Shown here in pieces: positions 35,702 through 45,157 of a DNA stretch of 64,000 nt. Source of the DNA: Pricia antarctica (lineage in GTDB: Bacteria; Bacteroidota; Bacteroidia; Flavobacteriales; Flavobacteriaceae); NCBI GenBank assembly GCA_011050085.1, contig DRGL01000014.1, positions 1 through 64,000 on the forward strand, in the 5' to 3' direction. A program made the translations under genes and the position numbers. A model generated the notes under the pieces. It did not search any database. It was not told the DNA's origin and saw nothing but the letters and a program-made list of their open reading frames with translations. The stretch's first letter is position 1. Every line of letters begins with the position of its first letter.

Positions 35702-36793
35702 ATGATAACAACAGAAAGAAGATACGATATTGATTGGCTACGGGTAATAGCAATAGGCTTGTTACTTATCTATCATATAGCCATCATTTTTCAACCATGG
35801 GCCATGTTCATCGGTTTCATCAGGAGTGATGAATCCTTAGAAGGTTTATGGAAACCCATGACCATGCTAAACGTATGGCGGATTCCGCTATTGTTCTACG
35901 TATCCGGAATGGGACTCTATTTTGCCATGCGCAAGAGAAATTGGAAGCAATTGCTTCTTGAGCGTACTAAGCGGATTCTTTTACCTTTCGCCTTTGGCTT
36001 CGTGGCCATAACCACATTGCATATGTTTATTTTTCAGATGTACTACGAAATGCCCTTGGGCTATTATCCGCATGTAGGGCATTTATGGTTCTTAGGGAAT
36101 ATTTTTGCATACTTACTGCTGTTACTCCCCCTATTTTTCTATCTGAAAAAGAACGAGAATGGAAGATTTAAAAAAAGCTTGTCCAAATTCATGAGTAATC
36201 CTGTTGGACCTTTGTCGATTTCTATATTTTTTGTGCTTGAGGCCTTGGTGGTAAAACCGCAGCTATTTGCCATGTATGCAGAGACCTGGCATGGCTTCTT
36301 TCTTGGACTACTTGCCTTCTTTTTCGGTTTTCTTTTTGTGTACAGCGGTAAAACCTTTTGGCAGACCGTTTTGAAATGGAGGTACTTATACCTTGGTATA
36401 GCCGCCATTTTGTACGGTATAAAATACTTTGAGTTTGCAACGGAGGCACCGGGCTATCTAACGGCCATGGAATCCAATTGCTGGATTTTCGGGGTTTTTG
36501 GGTTGGGGTATAAATATTTGAACCGACCGAGTAAAACCTTAAGCTACTTAAATAAAGCTGCATATCCGGTATACATCATTCACATGTTCGTGCTTTATTT
36601 CGGTGCTATGCTCATATTGCCATTAAAGATGCCCATTGTACTAAAATTCATTGCTATTACTGCGTTCACGGGTATTTTTTGCTATCTTATATACGAGTTT
36701 ATTCTTAGGCGCACTATTTTCTTAAGGCCTCTGTTCGGATTGAAATGGACATCAAAGAAATTCGAAAAATCAAAACTCAATCCCCCGATATGA
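35702..36793 (+). CDS. Acyltransferase 3 family membrane protein
   Basis: A 363-residue protein with about ten transmembrane helices. The N-terminal R-Y-D-I-D-W-L-R-V-I-A-I and the F-Y-V-S-G-M-G-L-Y-F segment are hallmarks of the acyltransferase 3 / OpgC-type family, which moves acyl or succinyl groups onto glycans or other envelope molecules. The H-x-W-F-L region (G-H-L-W-F-L-G-N near residue 125) carries a likely active-site His. It is intact and co-directional with the genes around it. Confidence 0.88.
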   Translation: MITTERRYDIDWLRVIAIGLLLIYHIAIIFQPWAMFIGFIRSDESLEGLWKPMTMLNVWRIPLLFYVSGMGLYFAMRKRNWKQLLLERTKRILLPFAFGFVAITTLHMFIFQMYYEMPLGYYPHVGHLWFLGNIFAYLLLLLPLFFYLKKNENGRFKKSLSKFMSNPVGPLSISIFFVLEALVVKPQLFAMYAETWHGFFLGLLAFFFGFLFVYSGKTFWQTVLKWRYLYLGIAAILYGIKYFEFATEAPGYLTAMESNCWIFGVFGLGYKYLNRPSKTLSYLNKAAYPVYIIHMFVLYFGAMLILPLKMPIVLKFIAITAFTGIFCYLIYEFILRRTIFLRPLFGLKWTSKKFEKSKLNPPI

Positions 36794-36822
36794 AATAAAA
36801 TAAATTTGGCTCATGCCGAAAG

Positions 36823-36930
36823 GTTTGCAATGGGAAGAACTTTTGACTTCCATAAATCAAGATGAAAATCTTTCGGAAAATCAATTGAACTGATCGCCGA
36901 AAATTATCTAAAACACCCAATACTACAATA
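36823..36930 (+). pseudogene. Decayed short reading frame
   Basis: An ATG at 36823 opens a 26-codon frame (M-P-K-G-L-Q-W-E-E-L-L-T-S-I) that stops at 36903. Switching frame just before that stop continues with S-I-E-L-I-A-E-N-Y-L-K-H-P-I-L-Q and then TAA just upstream of the hydrolase ATG. The joined product would be a helical protein end. It may be the remnant of a frameshifted small gene. Evidence is compositional only. Confidence 0.3.
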
Positions 36931-37788
36931 ATGAATTCTCTTTATAAATCAGAAACAGGAAAAAAAGAAATCATAGGTCTTTACGACCTTAAAGTAAGAG
37001 ATTTGGCCATAGACTATTCGTACAGACTGATCGATACCAAATTTGGTACTACCAATATCATTATTACCGGAAATCCAACCAAACCACCAATACTATTGAT
37101 TCATGGTTCCAATGGGTGTGCACCGATAGCCTTAGAGACCTATCCTAACCTTTATAAATATTTTCGGGTATTTGCCATTGACGTTCTTGCACAACCAAAC
37201 AAAAGTGCTGAAACCAGATTGAGTATGAAAGACGACAGTTACGGCTTATGGATCAATGATATTATAAATCAACTTGACCTAAGGAACGTAACCATGGCGG
37301 GCTTCTCGTTCGGAGGATTGGTGATACTTAAAACGTTGATTCAGAATGAGGATAATATTAAAGAAGTGTTTTTATCCGCACCAGCTTTTATTGTCAATGG
37401 AAACCCGCTGACTTTACTATTTAAGGTATTCATACCTATGAAGCGTTATATTAAAACCCAAAATACCAAATACCTTGAAAAATTTTTAAAAACACTTTTT
37501 ACGGAACGTGATGAATTCGCACTGAGCTACTTGTCGAAGGTATTTCAATATTTCAGAATGGATTTTACCCCGGTACCAGTAATAAAAAAAGAGGAGGCTC
37601 AATTACTTAAAACCCCTATTACCATAATTGCGGCAAAGAAAGATATTATGTTTCCAGGCGTAAAAATGCTAAGGCGCGCAAAGAAAATTTTCCCATCATT
37701 GAAAGAGACGGTTTTGTTGGGGGAATCCAAACATGTTCAAAGTAGAAATGATAACCAGAGAATTGAAAAAATAATACTTCACGCTTAA
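36931..37788 (+). CDS. Alpha/beta hydrolase
   Basis: A 285-residue cytoplasmic hydrolase. The oxyanion-hole motif L-I-H-G-S-N-G is at residues 56-62 and the nucleophile elbow G-F-S-F-G-G at 124-129 (Ser126). The C-terminal part has the acid in A-A-K-K-D-I-M-F-P-G and a catalytic His in S-K-H-V-Q-S-R-N. The length and order are normal for the family. The substrate cannot be told from sequence. It precedes a beta-lactamase-like gene by 22 bases. Confidence 0.88.
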   Translation: MNSLYKSETGKKEIIGLYDLKVRDLAIDYSYRLIDTKFGTTNIIITGNPTKPPILLIHGSNGCAPIALETYPNLYKYFRVFAIDVLAQPNKSAETRLSMKDDSYGLWINDIINQLDLRNVTMAGFSFGGLVILKTLIQNEDNIKEVFLSAPAFIVNGNPLTLLFKVFIPMKRYIKTQNTKYLEKFLKTLFTERDEFALSYLSKVFQYFRMDFTPVPVIKKEEAQLLKTPITIIAAKKDIMFPGVKMLRRAKKIFPSLKETVLLGESKHVQSRNDNQRIEKIILHA

Positions 37789-37810
37789 CCAGTACGTCAA
37801 AAAAAGAAAA

Positions 37811-38842
37811 ATGAAACGAACCAAACAAATACTCAGAATACTATTAATTGTGGCGAGCATTGGCTCCTTATACTTCGTGCCATGGGTCTTGGTAAAAGCT
37901 TGGATTTTACCATTACCCGACACGGTGCAAGAACAAGTGGATGAAGCCATTGGCCACGGATTTGATGGCATGATTGTTTACGTGGACCAAGCAGGAAAAC
38001 CGCCAGCCTTTTATGCAGGCGGTTGGAAAGATCGAAAAAACGAAATACCTGCCGATCCTAAATCCTTGTTCAAGATTGCCAGCATTAGCAAATTGTATGT
38101 CGCGGTTGCCGTCACGAAATTGGTTCATGACAATCGTTTGTCCCTAAATGAAACGCTCGCTGATTACTTTCCGGAACTTGTGGGTAGAATCGAAAATGCG
38201 GAAAAAATTACGTTGAGAATGATGGTGCAACATCGGTCTGGTATTCCCAATTTTACAGATAATCCCGCGTATTGGGAAAATGAACAGGAAAATGGTACAA
38301 AAGCGCTGGAATTTGCCCTTGATTTGCCCGCCAATTTTGAACCGGATAAAGACTATGGCTATTCAAACACGAATTATTTATTGCTTCGCAGAATCATGGA
38401 TGATGTATTAGGCTATAACCACCACCAGTATATAAGGGAGAAAATCTTGATACCATTAAAACTAAAGCATACGTTTTTTTCGCTTGACGAGGTAGATTTA
38501 GATGATGTGATGAGCGGCTATTATGTGGGCTATGATGAAGATTTTAAAACTAGGGAATATGGGATGTTGGCTACAGCAGAAGATGTTGGTATTTTTCTTA
38601 GGGCATTGAACGACGGTTCCGTATTCCAAAAAGGTGAACAAGAAATCTATTCCTCCATTTATGAGTACGAACATGGCGGTCTAGTAGTAGGTTATCAGAG
38701 TCTAGCAGAATACCATGAGGATATCGATACCGTAGTGGTTCAATTCATAAATACAACCGATTTTGAGGGATACGAATGGAATTTATCGGAGATTGTAATT
38801 AATCGTATTGTAAAGATATTGAGAAGAGAAAAAAGCTCATAA
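37811..38842 (+). CDS. Serine beta-lactamase-like hydrolase (class C type)
   Basis: A 343-residue protein with an N-terminal signal anchor (residues 8-25) and a beta-lactamase/DD-peptidase fold. The active-site S-I-S-K is at residues 91-94 and the second motif Y-S-N at 184-186. The third (K/H)-x-G motif is less clear (E-H-G-G-L-V near 283). Proteins of this type are esterases, peptidases or beta-lactamase-related hydrolases in the periplasm. It is the first of four related genes in the window. Confidence 0.87.
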   Translation: MKRTKQILRILLIVASIGSLYFVPWVLVKAWILPLPDTVQEQVDEAIGHGFDGMIVYVDQAGKPPAFYAGGWKDRKNEIPADPKSLFKIASISKLYVAVAVTKLVHDNRLSLNETLADYFPELVGRIENAEKITLRMMVQHRSGIPNFTDNPAYWENEQENGTKALEFALDLPANFEPDKDYGYSNTNYLLLRRIMDDVLGYNHHQYIREKILIPLKLKHTFFSLDEVDLDDVMSGYYVGYDEDFKTREYGMLATAEDVGIFLRALNDGSVFQKGEQEIYSSIYEYEHGGLVVGYQSLAEYHEDIDTVVVQFINTTDFEGYEWNLSEIVINRIVKILRREKSS

Positions 38843-38900
38843 CGGTTTTTTTGACCGATAAACAACAAATGATAAAATCTTAAACAGTTTCTAAATCAAA

Positions 38901-41180
38901 ATGTCACAAAATTTAGCGGAACATAAAGAGTCTTGGCAAACAATCTTCATTTTTTTGGCCATTGTTACCATCACTAGTGCCTTATTTCACTATGCCATCG
39001 TCAACTTATACCCTTCTAGAATATACATTGGCGCACTTATGTGGTGTCCAGCGATAGCAGCGATGATTACGTTAGAATTAAAAGGTCGCCCCATTTCTTC
39101 CTTACATTGGGATTGGGGAAATTGGAAATATATCCGTTTATCGTATTTCGTCCCTGCCTTATATGTAGTGGTTACCTATATGCTCATCTGGCTTTTCGGT
39201 TTGGGAGGATTACCGAATGTGAAAATGGCTTTAGAATGGGCCGAAGAAATTAGATTGGTCGGAATAGGAACATTAAGCCCCACGATTTCAGTAATCGTGG
39301 CGGTTATCTTGTTAGGAACTGTCGGTGTTATTCGGGCAATGGCCACTACTCTGGGAGAAGAAATCGGTTGGCGGGGATTTTTCATCTATGAACTGAGAAA
39401 GCTATTGTCTTTTTCGGGTGTTTCCCTCTTTAGTGGAATTGTTTGGGCTTCTTGGCATTGGCCGTTGATCGTATATTACGGTGATAATATCCTTTTGGAA
39501 ATGACTACCTTTTTTATCGTTATTGTTTCCATGTCATTTATGATGACCTATTACACCTTTAAGTCGAACAGTCTTTGGCCGGCAGTGATCTTCCATGCGG
39601 TAAGCAATGTATATGTTCAGAAAATAATCACTAAAATTATGACAAAGACAAAGCGTGTGAAAAAACTTCAGTATAAATTAATTTTTCAATCCATTGTTTT
39701 GGTTTTTCTGGGTTCTTGTTCCAATCCATCCAAAAATTCCAACACCCAAAGTGTTGATTCAAATTGTATTAACGAAGAAGGATCAGTTGAAAAGAAAGTT
39801 CAACTAGAAGTTGGAATTCGTGGGCAAGTGATGTTTCTGGGAGAGTCGGATAATTTCAGCTCCATAGCAGATAAAATGTCAGAATACAAAATTCCGGCAT
39901 TATCCCTTGCGGTAATAAACGAAGGTAAAATTGAATGGGCAGACATGTATCAAAATGCGAATTTCCCCGAAGAACAAGAATTGGACTGTGCGAGTATTTT
40001 TCAGGCAGCCTCATTGTCTAAACCGGTAACGTTTCTGGCGGCACTACGTATGCATTCAGCTGGCGAAATAGATCTAGATAAAAATATCCAAAATTATCTG
40101 AAGGATTTTGAACTGCCCCAAGGAAAACAAACAGCGGAGAATCCGGTCACGTTTCGTAATATCTTCTCCCATACATCAGGAATCACTTCTGGCGGATATG
40201 AAGGATACGCTAAAGATCTTGCTTTACCCTCTGATTTAGATGTTTTAAAGGGTAGTGAAGGGGTAAATTCCCCAGCCATTCAAGTCATCACACCGCCCAA
40301 TGAAACACTGGCCTATTCGGGTGGTGCTTACACATTAGCCGAATTGGCCCTTCAAGACATATACAACGAAGAGTTCCCGAAAATTATGAAAAAATGGATT
40401 CTCGAGCCTGCCGGAATGGAACACTCGGATTTCACACAACCATTACCAGAATCAAAATCGAATCAGGTAGCCAAAGGTTACACGCAATCGGGGGATGTTT
40501 TAGATGGTGGCTGGCGAAATTATCCGGAGCAAGCCGCGGCAGGTCTTTGGAGCAACGCGGTTGATATGTCTAAATTCCTAATTGAAATTTATAACGCCTA
40601 TAACGGTAAAATCTCGCTGTTTTCCCAATCCGATATTAAATCGATGATAAGCCACGTACGGGATCGACAAGCGTACGGGTTCATAGTGAACCGGTCTGGA
40701 GAGGATATTGCCATTACGCACTACGGAGGTAATGCAGGGTATCGTACAGGTATGACAATAAGTCTAACGAACGGAAATGGTTTGGTCTATTTGATCAATT
40801 CGGACAATGGAGGGGCACTCGGGAATGAACTCCTTCTATCTGCCTCACAAGTATATAATTGGCAGCATTTTAAGCAAATCGATGCTCGGCGGAAAGAGGT
40901 TAGCTCAGAAGTTTTAAAAGGGTTGATAGGTAAATACAAGTGGAACGATCGAATAGACCTTAAAATCACATTTGATGAAATCAATGACCAAATTTCACTT
41001 TATTTCCCGAATGGTGATGAATATAAGCTTACGGCTATTGTTGGTGATGAACTTGATTTTATCCATCCAAATACTGGTGTAAAAGTTTCATTTTCAAAGA
41101 AAGACTACTTCCGGTCTTTCTCCCTCTACGGGCAGACTGCTGTTAAATTGAAACCCAGCACGGATGCCAACGAAAAGTAA
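38901..41180 (+). CDS. Fusion of CPBP intramembrane protease and beta-lactamase-like lipoprotein
   Basis: A 759-residue protein with two complete modules in one frame. Residues 1-245 are a CPBP (CAAX protease/bacteriocin-processing type) membrane protein: G-E-E-I-G-W-R (E153, E154, R158), W-A-S-W-H-W (H186) and F-H-A-V-S (H232). At residue 247 an internal Met (base 39639) begins what looks like an independent lipoprotein with lipobox F-L-G-S-C (Cys273). It is followed by a serine beta-lactamase-like domain with S-L-S-K (371-374), Y-S-G (472-474) and H-Y-G-G. The joint looks like a fusion of two adjacent genes by loss of a stop, or a genuine membrane-tethered two-domain enzyme; translation may also start at 39639. 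Confidence 0.85.
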   Translation: MSQNLAEHKESWQTIFIFLAIVTITSALFHYAIVNLYPSRIYIGALMWCPAIAAMITLELKGRPISSLHWDWGNWKYIRLSYFVPALYVVVTYMLIWLFGLGGLPNVKMALEWAEEIRLVGIGTLSPTISVIVAVILLGTVGVIRAMATTLGEEIGWRGFFIYELRKLLSFSGVSLFSGIVWASWHWPLIVYYGDNILLEMTTFFIVIVSMSFMMTYYTFKSNSLWPAVIFHAVSNVYVQKIITKIMTKTKRVKKLQYKLIFQSIVLVFLGSCSNPSKNSNTQSVDSNCINEEGSVEKKVQLEVGIRGQVMFLGESDNFSSIADKMSEYKIPALSLAVINEGKIEWADMYQNANFPEEQELDCASIFQAASLSKPVTFLAALRMHSAGEIDLDKNIQNYLKDFELPQGKQTAENPVTFRNIFSHTSGITSGGYEGYAKDLALPSDLDVLKGSEGVNSPAIQVITPPNETLAYSGGAYTLAELALQDIYNEEFPKIMKKWILEPAGMEHSDFTQPLPESKSNQVAKGYTQSGDVLDGGWRNYPEQAAAGLWSNAVDMSKFLIEIYNAYNGKISLFSQSDIKSMISHVRDRQAYGFIVNRSGEDIAITHYGGNAGYRTGMTISLTNGNGLVYLINSDNGGALGNELLLSASQVYNWQHFKQIDARRKEVSSEVLKGLIGKYKWNDRIDLKITFDEINDQISLYFPNGDEYKLTAIVGDELDFIHPNTGVKVSFSKKDYFRSFSLYGQTAVKLKPSTDANEK

Positions 41181-41247
41181 ACAGCATTAAAACTACTGTT
41201 TAACCTCATAGGGCTAAGGGCAAAATCACTTTGACTGCAAAATGTCT

Positions 41248-41685
41248 TTAAAAATAGTTAAAATAAAACTCAATGGCATTACCAAGCACAAAACTTGCTA
41301 TTGCCCATAAAAGGGTTATCCTTCCCAGATTAAATGCATTTGAAAAGGCTATCCATAGTGAGATTACGGCACAAACAAAGAACAGCACCATGGCATAATT
41401 GGGGACTCCGCTTATAAAGATGCCCGTTAGATTGAAAAAAATATCCGCCAATGCCGTAAAGGCAAATAAGGCCAAGGCAAAATTCGATTTTTTGTGCCCT
41501 ACATAAAGGTAGTATGCTGCAAATAATAATTCTACACAAATGGCCAAAGGCCCGAACTGTCCGTAATATGATTTCTTGAAATAGCCTTCAAAGTTTTCCG
41601 GGTAATCGGTTTTCAAATAGAAGATAACGCCAAGTATTACTGATAATACAATAAAGGCAACGGCAATAGTCTTTCTAGTTTTCAT
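41248..41685 (-). CDS. Small polytopic membrane protein
   Basis: A 145-residue protein read from the ATG at 41685; the frame is open to 41721, but that would overlap the upstream gene. Four hydrophobic helices are visible (about residues 8-25, 40-58, 65-85, 95-140). I do not recognise the family. It follows the sigma factor and membrane partner genes on the minus strand with a 25-base gap, so it is probably in their operon. Confidence 0.72.
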   Translation of the reverse strand: MKTRKTIAVAFIVLSVILGVIFYLKTDYPENFEGYFKKSYYGQFGPLAICVELLFAAYYLYVGHKKSNFALALFAFTALADIFFNLTGIFISGVPNYAMVLFFVCAVISLWIAFSNAFNLGRITLLWAIASFVLGNAIEFYFNYF

Positions 41686-41710
41686 TTTATTCGGATTAAG
41701 CAAAGCGGAA

Positions 41711-42370
41711 TTATTTTTCAAACTCCTCTATTTCATTTAAAAACTCCAAAGACTTCTTTGTTTTTGTCCCGGTAAAAAAGCCAATGGTCTTTCGCACCCA
41801 TTTGATATGCAAGTTTTTATAGCTCAATTTACTTAAAAACCAAACAAGCGGAAAAATCAACAAAGCATTGACCACGACATATTTTATCACAAAATCGGAA
41901 TCCATATTGGGATAGATATCGATATTGAAGAAATAGTTCAGGGCTACTAAGGGATAGGCCCACCATACCGGTGCCGAAAGAAATACCAGTTTTAAAAACA
42001 ACAAGGCATGTGAATTGATTAGTTCTATTTTTTTTCTTATTTCCACGATTGGCTTTGCGTAATCGATTTGTTGCAACAAAACCAATTGACCTATACTTCC
42101 GACAAGGGCGATCAACGTAAAAACATGAAGAATAATCCCGCTGACGGCCAAATGCGTAACGGCCCAGTTGTCGGCTATATAGCTACCGAGAATAACGGCC
42201 AATATCGAAAACGAGACGACCTCGATACTTCTTAGTACAGATATCCAGCGGGTCTGCTTTCGTATTTTGTCCAACTTTATCTTTTTCAGTGACCTTTCGT
42301 TCAATTGTAATACTCGATCCAGTTTGGCATCGTATGCCGCGAACAGTTCTTTTAATTCATTTGTTTCCAT
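41711..42370 (-). CDS. Membrane protein co-encoded with an ECF sigma factor
   Basis: A 219-residue protein with a charged cytoplasmic N-terminus of about 45 residues, then four hydrophobic segments (near 50-70, 78-105, 125-150, 165-185) and a basic C-terminal tail. It begins six bases after the sigma factor stop. In Bacteroidota this arrangement is common for sigma factors paired with small membrane proteins acting as anti-sigma or sensing partners. No zinc-binding anti-sigma motif is present, so that role is inferred from position. Confidence 0.75.
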   Translation of the reverse strand: METNELKELFAAYDAKLDRVLQLNERSLKKIKLDKIRKQTRWISVLRSIEVVSFSILAVILGSYIADNWAVTHLAVSGIILHVFTLIALVGSIGQLVLLQQIDYAKPIVEIRKKIELINSHALLFLKLVFLSAPVWWAYPLVALNYFFNIDIYPNMDSDFVIKYVVVNALLIFPLVWFLSKLSYKNLHIKWVRKTIGFFTGTKTKKSLEFLNEIEEFEK

Positions 42371-42376
42371 AGTTCT

Positions 42377-42883
42377 TTATTTTTTAAATTCCTTTTTAAG
42401 TTTTAATTTAATTCGGCCGATTTTGGTGCCCACATTAGTTTTTGTGATTCCCAGGATCTCGGCGATTTCCTCATAGCTCTTGTCCTCTAGATATAATAAC
42501 ATCAAGGCTTTATCAAGTTCCTTTAAATTATTGATGAAATCCTGCAACAGTTTGATATTCTGATTCAATGCTACTCCATCTTCATTGTCTTCATCCGCTA
42601 GGCAAAAAATGGAATCATCGCTTAAAAAGTCGGTTTTGGTATACCATTTCTTCTCTTTTCTATAAAAGGAGATGGCTGTATTCAAAGCGATGCGATACAT
42701 CCAAGTAGAATATTTATAATCTGGATCGTACTTATCGAATGCCTTCCATAGTTGAATAATGATTTCTTGCTCCAGGTCTTTCCGATCCGCTCTATTTGGG
42801 CAATACGAATTCACGATTTTATAGATGATCTTTTTATGCTCATCTATCAGGGTTATGAATCTGTCTTTTTTGTTTGCCTTCAT
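42377..42883 (-). CDS. ECF-family RNA polymerase sigma factor
   Basis: A 168-residue sigma-70-like factor. Region 2 is visible at residues 10-80 (I-Y-K-I-V-N-S-Y-C ... D-L-E-Q-E-I-I-I-Q-L-W-K-A ... Y-S-T-W-M-Y-R-I-A-L-N). Region 4 is at 115-165 (L-L-Y-L-E-D-K-S-Y-E-E-I-A-E-I-L-G-I-T-K-T-N-V-G-T-K-I-like helix-turn-helix). It leads a three-gene minus-strand operon with two membrane proteins. It is divergent from the TolB/TPR/AraC regulator at 43103, with a 219-base shared upstream region. Confidence 0.92.
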   Translation of the reverse strand: MKANKKDRFITLIDEHKKIIYKIVNSYCPNRADRKDLEQEIIIQLWKAFDKYDPDYKYSTWMYRIALNTAISFYRKEKKWYTKTDFLSDDSIFCLADEDNEDGVALNQNIKLLQDFINNLKELDKALMLLYLEDKSYEEIAEILGITKTNVGTKIGRIKLKLKKEFKK

Positions 42884-43102
42884 CCTTTACTCTATTATTC
42901 GCAACACTTTAAAAAAAATCACACTTTTTGGGATATTTTTTTGGATAATCTTTTCAAGCACTTGCAAGTTGGGAAGTTGAGCCACATCGAAAGTTCCGAT
43001 TATTATATAGAAGTCCCAAATCTCATCATACCGTGTATTTTCTTAAAATGTGGTATTTTTAGATGTGCTTTTGTTCCCTTCAGAAAAACCGATTTTTAGC
43101 CC

Positions 43103-44890
43103 GTGCAGCCCGTTTTCAATTCAAAATCCATCGCCGTACTCCCTTTCCTGAATATTGGGAAGGATGAAAACGAATATTTTGCAGATGGGATTTCGGAGGA
43201 AATCATCAACGCCCTGACCAAGATCGAGGGACTCAAAGTAACCGCACGCACCTCTTCCTTTTTTTACAAGAACAAACCTTTGGATGCCCGCCACATAGGA
43301 AACGAACTCGGCGTGGAAACCCTATTGGAAGGAAGCGTTCGCATCATCAAAGAACGGGTGCGCATTACCGCCCAATTGATACGCACCGATAACGGATTCC
43401 ATATTTGGTCCGAGAATTTTGACTGGGAACTTTCCGATATTTTTGAATTGCAGGATGAAATCAGTTTATTGATCGCCGATAAAATCCGGGAGAATTTCGG
43501 GCATTTTGATGTTCAGGAACACTTGGTGGCCACACCAACCAATAATATTGAAGCATACAAATTATTTCTTAGAGGTAGATCATTTCAATTAAATTGGCGC
43601 CTAGAAGATATTAGTACGGCTATAACTTTTTATAAAAAAAGTGTCGCTATTGACCCATTGTTTGCCGATGCCTATGTGGGCATAGGTTGGTGTTACGGAA
43701 TATTGGCAAGTTGGCAGTTCATTGACCTGAAGGAAGGGTTGGCAAAAGCAGCGGATTATCTCAACCAAGGGATTTCCTTGAATCCGGACTCTCATGTAGG
43801 CCATTTTGCAAAAGCTACTATAAGTTTTTGGGGAAATTGGAATTACGGCGAAGGCTTGGCCCATTTGGAAAAAAGTCTCGACCTTCTCCCAAAGTTTACG
43901 GAGGCACTAGAGGCAAAAGCAGAAATATTTACAGCTCTGGGTAAATTCGATTTGGCTATAAAAGCTATTGATGAAGCATTAGAAATTAATCCGCTATCTC
44001 CAAATCATCATTACACAAAGGCAAACTTGTATTATTTGCATGGGCAATATGCAAAGTCAATAATCTCTCTCGATGCTTCGCTGAAAATCGACCCTACATT
44101 CATTCTTTCGATTGAACTTAAAACGGCCTGTCTTATCTTGCAAGACGACTATGACGCTTTCCATAGGTATTTAGAACGAACACCACAGTTGGAAAGACCA
44201 AAAATATGCTCACAATTATTTGATCTGGTTAATGGTACGAATTACTTCGCCAATCAAAAGCGAAACGCAAATTATGATGAATTTCAATTAAAAAGCAGTC
44301 ATTTGCCTTGGGCGTTTTACCGAATGATTTACACGGGAGATTACAAAACGGCTTTGGCGAATTTGAAACAAAATACATTACTTCGAACTGGTCAGTATAT
44401 CAATTTTGCCAACGATCCCTTTTTGAATCCACTTCGTAAACATCAGGAGTATATCGATATTGAGACAACGGTCTTTAAAGATATTGCAATTCCACAAATA
44501 GAATCAACTCCAAAAAAACCTTCGAATTCGTGCCCGTTTGAAAAAGAAGAATTGGAAGAATTTGTTCAGCTGCTCGAAACGGATATGAACATAGACAAAC
44601 CTTTTCTGAATCCTGAACTTAGTTTGAAAAAGTTGGCCGCCGATATCAGTTTGCACCCCAACAAACTTTCGTGGCTGTTGAACAACCATTTTGGCAAGAA
44701 CTTCAACGACTTTATCAACCGGTACCGCATTAAGGAATTCCAACAACTGGCCGTTGCGCCCGAAAACAAGAACATCACGTTGCTTGGTCTGGCCTATGAT
44801 AGTGGATTTAATTCCAAGACCGTTTTTAATACGTTTTTTAAAAAGGAAACAGGTATGACGCCGAAGCAATGGGTCAAGGGGAATAGTTAA
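43103..44890 (+). CDS. TolB-like / TPR / AraC regulator (reverse domain order)
   Basis: A 595-residue protein starting at GTG. Residues 7-140 are a TolB-N/FlgO-like domain (K-S-I-A-V-L-P-F-L-N, G-V-E-T-L-L-E-G-S-V-R). Residues 155-470 hold TPR units (A-I-D-P-L-F-A-D-A-Y, E-I-N-P-L-S-P-N-H), and the last 100 residues are an AraC helix-turn-helix (L-S-L-K-K-L-A-A-D-I-S and G-L-A-Y-D-S-G-F-N-S-K-T). There is no transmembrane helix, so it is cytoplasmic, unlike the regulator at 31566. Its 3' end is duplicated as a remnant near 48842. It may control the barrel/DUF998 genes downstream. Confidence 0.87.
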   Translation: MQPVFNSKSIAVLPFLNIGKDENEYFADGISEEIINALTKIEGLKVTARTSSFFYKNKPLDARHIGNELGVETLLEGSVRIIKERVRITAQLIRTDNGFHIWSENFDWELSDIFELQDEISLLIADKIRENFGHFDVQEHLVATPTNNIEAYKLFLRGRSFQLNWRLEDISTAITFYKKSVAIDPLFADAYVGIGWCYGILASWQFIDLKEGLAKAADYLNQGISLNPDSHVGHFAKATISFWGNWNYGEGLAHLEKSLDLLPKFTEALEAKAEIFTALGKFDLAIKAIDEALEINPLSPNHHYTKANLYYLHGQYAKSIISLDASLKIDPTFILSIELKTACLILQDDYDAFHRYLERTPQLERPKICSQLFDLVNGTNYFANQKRNANYDEFQLKSSHLPWAFYRMIYTGDYKTALANLKQNTLLRTGQYINFANDPFLNPLRKHQEYIDIETTVFKDIAIPQIESTPKKPSNSCPFEKEELEEFVQLLETDMNIDKPFLNPELSLKKLAADISLHPNKLSWLLNNHFGKNFNDFINRYRIKEFQQLAVAPENKNITLLGLAYDSGFNSKTVFNTFFKKETGMTPKQWVKGNS

Positions 44891-45157
44891 TTGTTTTTAT
44901 TAGGAATTTGAGTAAAATGAGTTGTAAATCCAGTTTCGAAAAAGGTTAACCAACTAAAATCTTAAAAGGAACGACAAATGGAAATGTTGACACTATTTCA
45001 ATTATGAGACTTGAATAGTTCCCTAAAACTGCTTTTTTTTGGATACGCAAAACCGAGCGAATAAATTATCCGACCAGAAACTACGAAGATGATTTTTATC
45101 ATTTTATTTCCGAAGCCCACATGATACTTTTGAATCAAATTGTAAAATCAAATTGTC

